From an uncultured Alistipes sp. (GTDB lineage Bacteria > Bacteroidota > Bacteroidia > Bacteroidales > Rikenellaceae), in assembly GCF_902388705.1 (NCBI RefSeq), contig NZ_CABMQJ010000039.1, positions 1-21,747 of the forward strand: 21,747 nt of DNA, given 5' to 3'. Positions 1-6,761 of the stretch are shown in pieces. Numbering within the stretch: the stretch's first letter is position 1; each line of letters begins with the position of its first letter. The translations under genes and the position numbers were made by a program. Under the pieces are notes generated by a model that was given only the letters and a program-made list of their open reading frames with translations, made no database searches and had not been told where the DNA came from.

Positions 1-33
1 AGACGGGGCAAACCCAGTCTTCGGGAATCTCTT
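1..33 (-). repeat. Partial copy of the rubredoxin gene at window edge
   Basis: The first 33 bases are identical to positions 2301-2333, which lie inside the rubredoxin gene and encode roughly residues 31-42 with its second CxxC. The match stops abruptly at base 34 and may continue to the left of the window. The orientation fits a 3'-end remnant of a rubredoxin gene reading leftwards out of the window. It could be a duplication left by insertion of the neighbouring AT-rich cassette, a second rubredoxin gene, or an assembly effect if the contig starts here. Confidence 0.75.
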
Positions 34-165
34 ATTTTTATGAATAATATTGTTGGAAAGTTGTATTTGTTAAATATAATATTTAATTTTATATTATAAT
101 CATTGCATATATTATTGTGGGAGCGGTTCATGTGGGGCGGTTTATTAATTTAAAAATTTCACGCC
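34..165 (+). promoter_or_regulatory. AT-rich leader/promoter region of the NVEAL cassette
   Basis: This very AT-rich stretch separates the rubredoxin remnant from the first cassette gene and presumably holds its promoter. The closest match to the Bacteroidetes -7 box is TGTATTTG at 62-69 (one mismatch to TAnnTTTG), with no convincing -33 box. That would give a leader of about 90 bases. The exact promoter is not resolved. Confidence 0.3.
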
Positions 166-495
166 ATGAAAAAATCTGTCATTTTATTCGGAAGCGCTCT
201 CATGTTAGGAGGAGCAGTATTCACATTCGTTGCAAATTACAATTCGGTTCCGGAGGAAATCCTCGCGGCGAATATCGAGGCTCTGACGGGGATTGAGATT
301 GGGGGCGTATATTATTATGATTGTTGTGAACGTACTATTTCCGGCGGTGTCGTGCATACATTGCAATGTGGTGCGGGAAGTTATTTGTTTTACCCTTGGA
401 ATCCACCTTCTACTCCTTATGGGATGAAAGCTTGTGTGGTCGCTTCCGGAACTCCGGATGGTTCTGCTCGAGTTGGATATTGTTATGTTAATTAA
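166..495 (+). CDS. NVEAL-family small secreted cysteine-containing protein
   Basis: This is a 109-residue protein with a short charged N-terminus and one hydrophobic segment at about residues 5-23, followed by AANIEALTG at 34-42. That motif matches the signature of the NVEAL family (small exported Bacteroidetes proteins of unknown function). The mature part has five cysteines (53, 54, 68, 90, 106) and many glycines and tyrosines, so it could be disulfide-bonded outside the cytoplasm. The first ATG gives the complete signal segment. The gene ends 9 bases before the next start and is AT-rich like the rest of the cassette. NVEAL genes are commonly found next to BF3164/TolB-like lipoprotein genes, as here. 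The family call is fairly secure; the function is unknown. Confidence 0.75.
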   Translation: MKKSVILFGSALMLGGAVFTFVANYNSVPEEILAANIEALTGIEIGGVYYYDCCERTISGGVVHTLQCGAGSYLFYPWNPPSTPYGMKACVVASGTPDGSARVGYCYVN

Positions 496-504
496 GTGCA
501 ATTC

Positions 505-1620
505 ATGAGAAAGCAGATTATTATTCTCTTGCTCGGGTTATTGATAGGCTCGTGCAGTACCGGAAACGACTTTTTTGTTGTGCCGGTCAAAACGTTTGGT
601 GAATTTCCCGTGAACGGAATGTTAGCAGTCAGGGATACATTGGCTGTGCCGGGGCTCGGGGGTGTCGGACTTGCTGTTTCGGATTCGTTGCTTATCGTCG
701 GGAAATCAGGAACGGACTCTTTCCTGTCGGTTGTGAATCTGAACGATAATACGATCTGTGACAATTTGTGCCTGCATGGGCGGGGGCCGGGAGAATATTC
801 GGTATTTTTTACCTGTTATAAACAATTCTCCCGTAATGGAAATGATATTATGCTTTATACTTTCGATGTAGGCAGGAGTATGTTGTTGATTAATCTTTCG
901 TCATCTCTTTGTCAGCGGACAACCGTTGTTTCTGACGAAGAAAGCATAAAAAACTTTGCTCCTTTTGCTCATGGAATATTCTACCTGAAAGGTGACGAGC
1001 TTTTTGTGAAATATAATACATCATACCAAGATGCTCGTGATAATCAATATTTTCCGGCAAAGTATGTGCTCTATGACAAACAACAAAAGAAGGAAACGGA
1101 GTTTCCTTTTTTCGGTCCGGGAATGGTGGCTGATAATATGGGATTTTTAGTGCGAACAGCAACTGATGGCTCTGTGCTTCTTAAACCCGATGGAACAAAG
1201 ATCGTCGATGCCATGTTGAATTTCGGTTATATCAATTTTATCGACTTGGAAAAACAGACCGGTTTTACCCTCCGGAAAGAAGACGCGCTTACTTACGAGG
1301 CTGCGAGTGGTTTATCCAATGAAGAACGGATGCGGCGAATGCGGTTTGCTTATTTCGATCTTGCCGTTACGGATAGATATGTTTTTGCTGCGTATTGCGG
1401 GAATACTTATGAAGCCGGATTCGACAGCCCGGACAATATAACGACACTGCGTGTCTTTGACTGGGACGGCAATCCGCTTGCTTCGATGCAATTCGACCGG
1501 AAGATAAAAGGCATCGCTTTCCGGGAGCAGACGGGGCTTTTATACGGACTTGATGCCGATGAGAATATTGTGACCTATGATTTGAATGAGCTGTTGAAAA
1601 AAATCGGCGATGAAATTTAA
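505..1620 (+). CDS. BF3164/TolB-like 6-bladed beta-propeller lipoprotein
   Basis: This 371-residue protein has a lipoprotein signal (LIGSC, lipidated Cys 17), so it should sit in the envelope. The body has repeating beta-rich units without enzyme motifs. Residues 92-98 read GRGPGEY, a hallmark of the Bacteroidetes TolB-like/6-bladed propeller families. The ATG at 505 is preferred over the GTG at 496 because it begins directly with a normal signal peptide; no Shine-Dalgarno is seen, as usual in this phylum. The gene starts 9 bases after the NVEAL gene and overlaps the next gene by 11 bases, indicating one operon. The propeller may bind a peptide or ligand, possibly the adjacent NVEAL product, but that is inference. 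Confidence 0.75.
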   Translation: MRKQIIILLLGLLIGSCSTGNDFFVVPVKTFGEFPVNGMLAVRDTLAVPGLGGVGLAVSDSLLIVGKSGTDSFLSVVNLNDNTICDNLCLHGRGPGEYSVFFTCYKQFSRNGNDIMLYTFDVGRSMLLINLSSSLCQRTTVVSDEESIKNFAPFAHGIFYLKGDELFVKYNTSYQDARDNQYFPAKYVLYDKQQKKETEFPFFGPGMVADNMGFLVRTATDGSVLLKPDGTKIVDAMLNFGYINFIDLEKQTGFTLRKEDALTYEAASGLSNEERMRRMRFAYFDLAVTDRYVFAAYCGNTYEAGFDSPDNITTLRVFDWDGNPLASMQFDRKIKGIAFREQTGLLYGLDADENIVTYDLNELLKKIGDEI

Positions 1621-2173
1621 AATTATCGTTTCCTTTGTATTAGCCGGATTGGTTTCCGCATGCGGAAGCAATGAGCCGGAACTGATCCGGCAGGCAAAAA
1701 GATTATTGGGCAGAAAAATCGAGTTGCCAGTGCAGTATGTTTCGGTTCCGGCAGCTGTGGGAACTGTCAGGCTTGAAGACGAGTTGGCAAAACCATATAA
1801 GATTATAACTTACCTTGACCGGAATGCCTGTACGAAGTGTGCTTTGTCCGTTTTGAAAGATTGGGAAGAACATCTCCGGGATATTCCCAAAGAGCAGGTC
1901 GGATTTATTCCTGTTATATATCCGATCGACCGGTCGGAATTAAAAATGGTCGTAACGGCTTTGGAGCTCGAATATCCGTTGTTATATGACGTTGATAATA
2001 AATTTATCGATAAAAATAAATTGGACGGTATTCGTGCGGTAAACAGGTCTTTCCTGCTAGATTCGCATAGTCGTATCGTTGTTATCGGGGAGCCATTGAA
2101 TTCCGGGAAGTTGTGGATGTTGTATAAAAATACCCTTAACACTTTGTCAGGCACCGACGGCCGGTCCCTGTGA
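1610..2173 (+). CDS. Thioredoxin-like CxxC lipoprotein
   Basis: This 187-residue protein starts with a lipoprotein signal (LVSAC, Cys 18). After a linker, residues 63-77 run from a beta-strand into a CTKC motif (C74, C77) at the place expected for a thioredoxin-fold active site. Later stretches (VGFIPVIYP; RSFLLDSHSRIVVIG) resemble the remaining strands of a redoxin fold. It resembles Bacteroidetes lipoproteins often annotated only as hypothetical or redoxin. Its start overlaps the propeller gene by 11 bases and a terminator follows 37 bases after the stop, so it is the last gene of the cassette. A role in oxidising, reducing or isomerising cysteines of a partner such as the NVEAL protein is possible. 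Fold moderately sure, role unknown. Confidence 0.65.
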   Translation: MKFKIIVSFVLAGLVSACGSNEPELIRQAKRLLGRKIELPVQYVSVPAAVGTVRLEDELAKPYKIITYLDRNACTKCALSVLKDWEEHLRDIPKEQVGFIPVIYPIDRSELKMVVTALELEYPLLYDVDNKFIDKNKLDGIRAVNRSFLLDSHSRIVVIGEPLNSGKLWMLYKNTLNTLSGTDGRSL

Positions 2174-2210
2174 ACTGGCGTTTATTTATTTTTTCCGGTA
2201 AGTTGGAAGA

Positions 2211-2243
2211 AATAAGGCGCACCTTAACAAGGTGCGCCTTATT
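2211..2243. terminator. Perfect 15-bp-stem bidirectional terminator
   Basis: AATAAGGCGCACCTT (2211-2225) and AAGGTGCGCCTTATT (2229-2243) pair perfectly around a 3-base loop. The arm ends give A/T-rich tails on both strands. It lies between the convergent cassette and rubredoxin gene and should stop transcription from both. Confidence 0.9.
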
Positions 2244-2259
2244 TCATGCTTGGTCGGGA

Positions 2260-2424
2260 TTATTCCTCCACCTCTTCGAACTGGTCTTTGCCGACGCCGC
2301 AGACGGGGCAAACCCAGTCTTCGGGAATCTCTTCGAACGATGTGCCGGGGGCGATGCCTCCGTCGGGATCGCCGACTGCGGGATCATATATCCACTCGCA
2401 TACGGTGCAACGGTACTTTTTCAT
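2260..2424 (-). CDS. Rubredoxin
   Basis: This 54-residue protein has the two iron-binding knuckles of rubredoxin: CTVC (C6, C9) and CPVC (C39, C42), with the typical YDPAVGDPDGGI stretch and PEDWVCPVC between and around them. It is a cytoplasmic one-electron carrier with a single iron held by four cysteines, used in Bacteroidales mostly in peroxide and oxygen defence. The length is that of a stand-alone rubredoxin. The ATG at 2424 begins directly with the conserved MKKYRC. It has its own promoter upstream and converges on the AT-rich cassette; codons 31-42 are repeated at the left edge of the window. Confidence 0.95.
   Translation of the reverse strand: MKKYRCTVCEWIYDPAVGDPDGGIAPGTSFEEIPEDWVCPVCGVGKDQFEEVEE
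2301..2333 (-). repeat. Rubredoxin-internal copy of the 33-bp direct repeat
   Basis: This is identical to bases 1-33, in the same orientation, 2300 bases apart. Here it is part of the intact rubredoxin gene. Together the two copies bracket the AT-rich cassette. Confidence 0.9.
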
Positions 2425-2487
2425 TTTTACTTGTTTTAAAGTGTTGATAGCTCGGTTTCGTTTGTTTCGGCCCTCGGGCCGCAGATG

Positions 2488-2519
2488 CAAATATAGAATC
2501 ATTTTCCGGAATTTCGCAA
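2488..2519 (-). promoter_or_regulatory. Bacteroidetes-type promoter of rubredoxin
   Basis: On the minus strand TATATTTG (2495-2488) matches the -7 box TAnnTTTG. A TTG lies 21 bases upstream (2519-2517) as a -33 box. The predicted leader is about 59 bases and contains a GC-rich inverted repeat at about 2469-2482 (CGGCCC/GGGCCG). Confidence 0.65.
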
Positions 2520-2563
2520 TCCGGGGCGGCTTCTGTCGATATTTTGGCCGAATCCCGCTACTT

Positions 2564-3094
2564 TCAGGACTCTTCCCCGTCGTCGTCCGTGGGGCGGTTG
2601 CCGCCGGGCGGGGTGAGCTCGGCGACGAGGCGGTCGGCGTCGGCGCACGAAACGTACAGCCGATCTTCGTAGATGTCGACGATTTCGACGAAGTTCTTCC
2701 ACTCCGAGGCATACAGGCGTACTCGCTCGAAATGCCGCAGGTCGAGAAAGTGGCCGTAGTAGCCGAAGAACCCGCATCCTCCGAACAGCGGGAAGAACCA
2801 TTTCATCCGCCGGGGCTCCACGCGGCGTACCGAGGCGATTTCGTCGCGCCGGATTTCGGTGATGTCCAGCAGGCAGCGCACCTCGACCTTTTCGTCCGTC
2901 ACCACGATGCACCGCGGGATGGAGAGCGACATCAGGGCGATCAGTGCAACGATGAACGAGGTGAACCAGGCCGAGAGGTAACCGCCCTCGTAGAGGTGGT
3001 ACAGCAGTCCGCCCAGCAGTGCGAAGACCACGAGGTAGACCAGCGTCCAGTAGATTGTACGGCGGCTGAAGCGGTATTTATAGATGCTCTCCAT
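2564..3094 (-). CDS. PH-domain-like membrane protein
   Basis: This 176-residue protein has two hydrophobic segments near the N-terminus (about 15-33 and 41-58) forming a membrane hairpin. A soluble part follows from about residue 60 (IVVTDEKVEVRCLL, then IRRDEIASVRRV), which resembles bacterial PH-like domains of membrane proteins. The C-terminus is acidic. The ATG at 3094 is chosen because an upstream extension would run through ispD coding sequence; the genes still overlap by 17 bases, implying translational coupling. It is the last gene of the M23-yhbP-ispD unit. No enzymatic residues are recognised and the function is unknown. Confidence 0.6.
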   Translation of the reverse strand: MESIYKYRFSRRTIYWTLVYLVVFALLGGLLYHLYEGGYLSAWFTSFIVALIALMSLSIPRCIVVTDEKVEVRCLLDITEIRRDEIASVRRVEPRRMKWFFPLFGGCGFFGYYGHFLDLRHFERVRLYASEWKNFVEIVDIYEDRLYVSCADADRLVAELTPPGGNRPTDDDGEES

Positions 3095-3800
3095 GCGTTG
3101 TTTCCGTTGCTTGGCGTTCTTTCTCTTCGCGGTCGGCCAGCAGGGCCTCGGCAAAAACAAGGTCTTCGGGGGTGGTGATTTTCAGGTTCGCACGCTCCCC
3201 CTGGCAGAGGAATACCTCCTGTCCGGCCTGCTCGACGAGCGAAGCGTCGTCGGTGAATTCGGGGCGGTATTCCGCCTCGTAGGCGCGGCGCAGCAGGTCG
3301 GTGCGGAACACCTGCGGGGTCTGCACGATGCGCAGGCGCCTGCGGTCGACGATGTGCGAGCCTGCGTCGTCCGTTTCGCGGAACGAATCCACAGGCTCGA
3401 TGACCGGGACGGCCGTGCCGTGTTCCGCGGCGGCGGCTACCGTGCGGCGAATCAGCTCGTGCGTCGCCAGCGGCCGTACGCCGTCCTGCACGGCAATCAG
3501 TTCCGGTTCGCGGCGAAGGGCCGCCAGACCGTTCTTTACCGAGTGGAACCGCTCCCCGCCGCCCGTGGCGACCGTGTGTGGCGCTACCTCGAAACGCGCC
3601 GCGAAATTCTGCCAGAAATCGATGTGCGCCGCAGGCAGCACGACGACGATTTCGGCCCCGGGCAGCGCCCCGGCGAAGTTGTTGATCGTGTGCGCCAGTA
3701 CGGGCATGCCGCCGAGCAGCATGAACTGCTTGGGCAGCGAACCTCCCATGCGGCTTCCGCCGCCGCCGGCTACGATGATGACTCCTGTCTGTCGTTCCAT
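3078..3800 (-). CDS. ispD: 2-C-methyl-D-erythritol 4-phosphate cytidylyltransferase
   Basis: IspD joins CTP and methylerythritol phosphate to give CDP-ME, the third step of the MEP isoprenoid pathway, in the cytoplasm. The 240-residue length is normal. The nucleotide-binding loop AGGGGSRMG is at 11-19, with the conserved Lys 24 in PKQF. VQDGVRP (104-110) holds the metal-binding Asp, followed by TPQ at 161-163, TDD at 183-185 and the final NLKITTPED near 205. The start at 3800 begins just before the Rossmann strand. It overlaps the yhbP-like gene by 31 bases and the PH-like gene by 17, so all three are probably co-transcribed. Confidence 0.95.
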   Translation of the reverse strand: MERQTGVIIVAGGGGSRMGGSLPKQFMLLGGMPVLAHTINNFAGALPGAEIVVVLPAAHIDFWQNFAARFEVAPHTVATGGGERFHSVKNGLAALRREPELIAVQDGVRPLATHELIRRTVAAAAEHGTAVPVIEPVDSFRETDDAGSHIVDRRRLRIVQTPQVFRTDLLRRAYEAEYRPEFTDDASLVEQAGQEVFLCQGERANLKITTPEDLVFAEALLADREEKERQATETTHGEHL

Positions 3801-4255
3801 ATCAGTTTCTTTCCGAATCCGAGCGTGTTGTCGGTGAATTTTATAAAGTGGGGCTCGACGGCCCATAGCGTCAGCTCGGCCAGCGCCGCGTAGGGAAACC
3901 GCTTGAGGTAGGCCCTCTTGGCTGCTTCGTCGGCACGCCTGGCATTGCCGCAAAGCTGTATGCCCTGTACCCGGCCTACGATTCGCGTTTCCAGTACGAC
4001 CGACACCGCGACGTGCGGATTCCGCTCCATCTCCCGGGCGTGTCGTGTCGTGAAGTCCGAGGTGAAAACCAGCAGGTTGCGTTCCCGGTCGTAGCAGTAA
4101 AACGCATTGCAGCAGTAGGGCACTCCCCCGCAGGCCGTGGCCAGCGTCATGACGTGGTGCCGTCGCAGGAACCGTACGATGCGTGTGTCGACCGCCTCCC
4201 GGCTGCCGGCCCGGGGCGTTTCCGCCTGCGGGGTATTGCTCGCCGTGTCTGCCAT
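3770..4255 (-). CDS. yhbP: YhbP (UPF0306) family, PNPOx-like fold
   Basis: This 161-residue protein resembles the split-barrel flavin-binding family related to pyridoxamine phosphate oxidase. The C-terminal stretch IKFTDNTLGFGKK (138-150) is nearly the same as that of E. coli YhbP. The N-terminal part has the HHVMTLAT strand (33-40) and RHAREMERNPHVAVSV typical of PNPOx-like barrels, preceded by about 20 extra residues. A flavin or related ligand is likely but the reaction is unknown. The gene begins 7 bases after the M23 peptidase gene and runs 31 bases into ispD, the middle of a compact operon. Confidence 0.85.
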   Translation of the reverse strand: MADTASNTPQAETPRAGSREAVDTRIVRFLRRHHVMTLATACGGVPYCCNAFYCYDRERNLLVFTSDFTTRHAREMERNPHVAVSVVLETRIVGRVQGIQLCGNARRADEAAKRAYLKRFPYAALAELTLWAVEPHFIKFTDNTLGFGKKLIWNDRQESSS

Positions 4256-4262
4256 CGTTTCC

Positions 4263-5567
4263 CTATTTCGCTGCAGCGGCCTCCGCCGGGGCGGGGGCTT
4301 GCAGAATGACGAGCGAGTCGAGTTGCGTGATGCGCTCCTCGTCTTTTATTTCGCCGTTCAGCTCGGCTGTGATGCGGTCGCGGACGAATTCGAATGCCGC
4401 ACGGTTCTCGCGGGCGATCGGCTCGGCCGGTTCCTGCGGAATTTTCAGCGGGTCGATCGGGGTGCCGTTTTTCCAGATGCGGTAGTCGAGGTGCGGGCCT
4501 GTCGAAGCGCCCGTCGAGCCGACGTAGCCGATGAGCTGGCCCTGCGAGACGCGCGAGCCTTTCGAGATGCCCTTGGCATAGCCGCTCAAGTGCAGGTAGC
4601 CCGTCATCAGGTTGCCGGCATGTTTGATTTTGAGCGTGTTGCCGCCACCTCCGCCCCAGCCTTTGAAGGTCACCACGCCGTCGGCCACGGCGTGTACGGG
4701 CGTGCCTTTGGGCGCGGCGTAGTCGACGCCCGTGTGCGGGCGGTAAACCTTGTAAATCGGATGCTTGCGGGCATAGGTGAACCGCGAGCTGATGCGCGAG
4801 TATTTCAGCGGGGCCTTGAGCATCTGCTTCCGCAGGCTCGCGCCGTCGTATTCCCAGTATTGGATTTTACCGTTCTGGCGGAACGGAATGGCGTAGTATT
4901 CCTTGCCGCCCTGGCTGAATTTCGCGCCCCATACGCGGCCGATGCCGGCCGGGATGCTGTCGTCGATGAAGCGCTCTTCGTAGACGACCGTGAAGTTGTC
5001 GCCTTTCTGGATGCCGAAAAAGTCCACCGTCCACTGGTAGATGTCCTCCAGTTCGGCGGCCAGCGCGTAGGGCAGGTTCTGCTCCATAATCGCACCCCAG
5101 AGCGACGAGTTGATCGTGGCGCTTTTCCGGGTGCGGCGTACGGTGAACTGTTTTTCGCCCGTGCGGACGCTCACCGAATCGTCGTGGAACCCGAAGACCA
5201 CGTATTCGGACATGTTGCGCTCGTAAACCAGGTAATCCAGGTGCGGCGCGTAGAGCGAATCTTCGTGGATGAATGCCGTGAATTTGTGTCCTGCACGGAT
5301 GTTGCGCAGCGGAAAAACGGCTTTGGAGGCTTTGTCGAGCCGGTCGATCGTCAGGGCCGAAACCCCGTATCCGTTCAATATCTTTCCCAGTGTTTCACCG
5401 CTCCCGACCTCGCCGGTTTCGGTGCGGTAGTCGTCGGCGTTGATGCCGTAAACGATATTCTGCGGCTCGGCGGCCTGCGCTTCGGCCGCGGCCTGCTGCT
5501 TTGTCTTGCTGCACGCTCCGGCCGCGACGAGCAGCAGGAGGCATATCGGTAGTCTGAAGTATCCCAT
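4263..5567 (-). CDS. M23-family peptidoglycan endopeptidase lipoprotein
   Basis: This 434-residue envelope protein has an N-terminal signal ending in AAGAC (Cys 19), suggesting a lipoprotein. Residues about 55-100 resemble the LysM/OapA-like module common in these enzymes. The M23 domain spans about 265-375: HTGVD (H278, D282), the glycine-rich GWGGGGGN loop (303-310), YLH (H326) and GPHLD (H359, D361). M23 enzymes cut peptide bridges of peptidoglycan with zinc. The last motif, normally HxH, is HxD here, so a zinc ligand is changed. The start at 5567 gives an intact signal peptide. It is the first gene of a unit with yhbP, ispD and the PH-like gene, and diverges from lpxK. Confidence 0.9.
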   Translation of the reverse strand: MGYFRLPICLLLLVAAGACSKTKQQAAAEAQAAEPQNIVYGINADDYRTETGEVGSGETLGKILNGYGVSALTIDRLDKASKAVFPLRNIRAGHKFTAFIHEDSLYAPHLDYLVYERNMSEYVVFGFHDDSVSVRTGEKQFTVRRTRKSATINSSLWGAIMEQNLPYALAAELEDIYQWTVDFFGIQKGDNFTVVYEERFIDDSIPAGIGRVWGAKFSQGGKEYYAIPFRQNGKIQYWEYDGASLRKQMLKAPLKYSRISSRFTYARKHPIYKVYRPHTGVDYAAPKGTPVHAVADGVVTFKGWGGGGGNTLKIKHAGNLMTGYLHLSGYAKGISKGSRVSQGQLIGYVGSTGASTGPHLDYRIWKNGTPIDPLKIPQEPAEPIARENRAAFEFVRDRITAELNGEIKDEERITQLDSLVILQAPAPAEAAAAK

Positions 5568-5576
5568 AGGTGGAAG

Positions 5577-5608
5577 CAAAGGTATGAAAAAAACGGCGGA
5601 AACGCCAA
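5577..5608 (-). promoter_or_regulatory. Promoter of the M23-yhbP-ispD operon
   Basis: Minus-strand TACCTTTG (5584-5577) matches the Bacteroidetes -7 box. TTG at 5608-5606 lies 21 bases upstream as -33. The expected transcription start is only a few bases before the ATG at 5567, so the message may be nearly leaderless. Confidence 0.6.
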
Positions 5609-5655
5609 TTTTATTATTCCATTGTGGGTCAGGCCCGGGATTTGCTTTTTTTTGT

Positions 5656-5686
5656 TTTGTGTTCCCGAGATTTATTGCTACCTTTG
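5656..5686 (+). promoter_or_regulatory. Promoter of the lpxK-punA-ssb operon
   Basis: TTTG (5656-5659), 19 bases, then TACCTTTG (5679-5686) is a full match to the Bacteroidetes primary sigma promoter. The predicted start near 5691 leaves a leader of about 27 bases before lpxK. Confidence 0.8.
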
Positions 5687-5717
5687 AAGCAATTGTATAG
5701 ATAAACAGACCCTTATA

Positions 5718-6761
5718 ATGTTGAAATGCCTGCTTGCGCCTGCGGCCCTTCTGTATAAAGCGGGGGTGACGTTCCGTCACCGCCTGTTCGACTGGGGCCT
5801 GCTCAAAAGCGAAAAGTTCGACATTCCGGTCATCTGCATCGGCAACATCACCGTCGGCGGCACGGGCAAAACCCCGATGGCCGAGATGGTGATCACCTAT
5901 ATGTCGCAGATGCACGACGTTGCTCTGCTTTCCCGCGGGTACGGCCGCCGCACCCGGGGATACCTCGAGGTGAGGACGGATTCGCATTACCGCGATGTGG
6001 GCGACGAACCGCTGCAAATCAAACTCAAATTTCCCGATACGGTGGTCGCCGTGTGCGAGAAGCGCGCCGAGGGCATCCGCCGCATCCGGGCCGAGCATCC
6101 CGAAGTAGACCTCATCATCATGGACGACGGCTTCCAGCACCGCTATGTGGAGCCGAAGATCAACATCGTGATGATCGACGCCACGCGCCCCGTGCAGCAC
6201 GACAGGATGCTGCCGCTGGGAACGCTGCGCGACCTGCCCGGAGAGTTGCACCGCGCCCATTATTTCGTGGTCACGAAGTGCCCCGAGAAGATGGCGCCCA
6301 TCGACCGGCGCATCATGCGCAAGGTGCTGATACAGGTCGCCTACCAGCGGGTTTACTTCACCCGCTTCGAGAGTTTCATCCCCCAGCCGCTGTTCCCCGA
6401 CGCGGCATCGGGAGAGCCGCTCGCCCCCGGGCAGCGGGTGATTGCGCTGTCGGGCATCGGCAATCCCAAGCCTTTCCTGAAGACCCTGCGCGACCGCTAC
6501 GAGGTGGCCGCGGAGATGACCCTCGACGACCACCATGTTTATAAAGTCCGCGATTTGAACCGGCTGCGGGAGTTGTTGGCGAAGAATCCCGGAGCGGTTA
6601 TTGTGACGACCGAGAAAGACGCCGTAAAACTGACCAACCGCGCGAAAATCCCCGAAGAGGTTCAGCGCAGCATATACTATTTACCGATCAATATTTCATT
6701 CATAGAGGATTCGGCAACGGATTTTCTGCAAAAACTGGAAGAAGATGTTAGAGGAAATTAA
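5718..6761 (+). CDS. lpxK: Tetraacyldisaccharide 4'-kinase
   Basis: LpxK phosphorylates the 4' position of the lipid A disaccharide at the inner membrane, a late step of lipid A synthesis. The 347-residue protein has a hydrophobic N-terminus (about 1-17) and then the P-loop GNITVGGTGKTP (42-53). LSRGYGRRTRGY (71-82), VGDEP (94-98) and DDGFQH (136-141) are all diagnostic for this family, and VTTEKDAVK lies near the C-terminus. The ATG at 5718 sits about 27 bases after a strong predicted promoter. Its end overlaps the purine nucleoside phosphorylase gene by 17 bases, so the two are probably translationally coupled although they act in unrelated pathways. Confidence 0.96.
   Translation: MLKCLLAPAALLYKAGVTFRHRLFDWGLLKSEKFDIPVICIGNITVGGTGKTPMAEMVITYMSQMHDVALLSRGYGRRTRGYLEVRTDSHYRDVGDEPLQIKLKFPDTVVAVCEKRAEGIRRIRAEHPEVDLIIMDDGFQHRYVEPKINIVMIDATRPVQHDRMLPLGTLRDLPGELHRAHYFVVTKCPEKMAPIDRRIMRKVLIQVAYQRVYFTRFESFIPQPLFPDAASGEPLAPGQRVIALSGIGNPKPFLKTLRDRYEVAAEMTLDDHHVYKVRDLNRLRELLAKNPGAVIVTTEKDAVKLTNRAKIPEEVQRSIYYLPINISFIEDSATDFLQKLEEDVRGN

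Noticed and set aside
496..504. GTG start three codons upstream for the propeller lipoprotein
   Set aside because: The ATG at 505 gives a standard lipoprotein signal; the extension adds nothing recognisable.
4137..5552. Long plus-strand open frame opposite the M23 gene, and similar ones at 2246-3178, 10780-12255 and 17578-18702
   Set aside because: All mirror well-supported minus-strand genes and show arginine/valine-rich low-quality translations.
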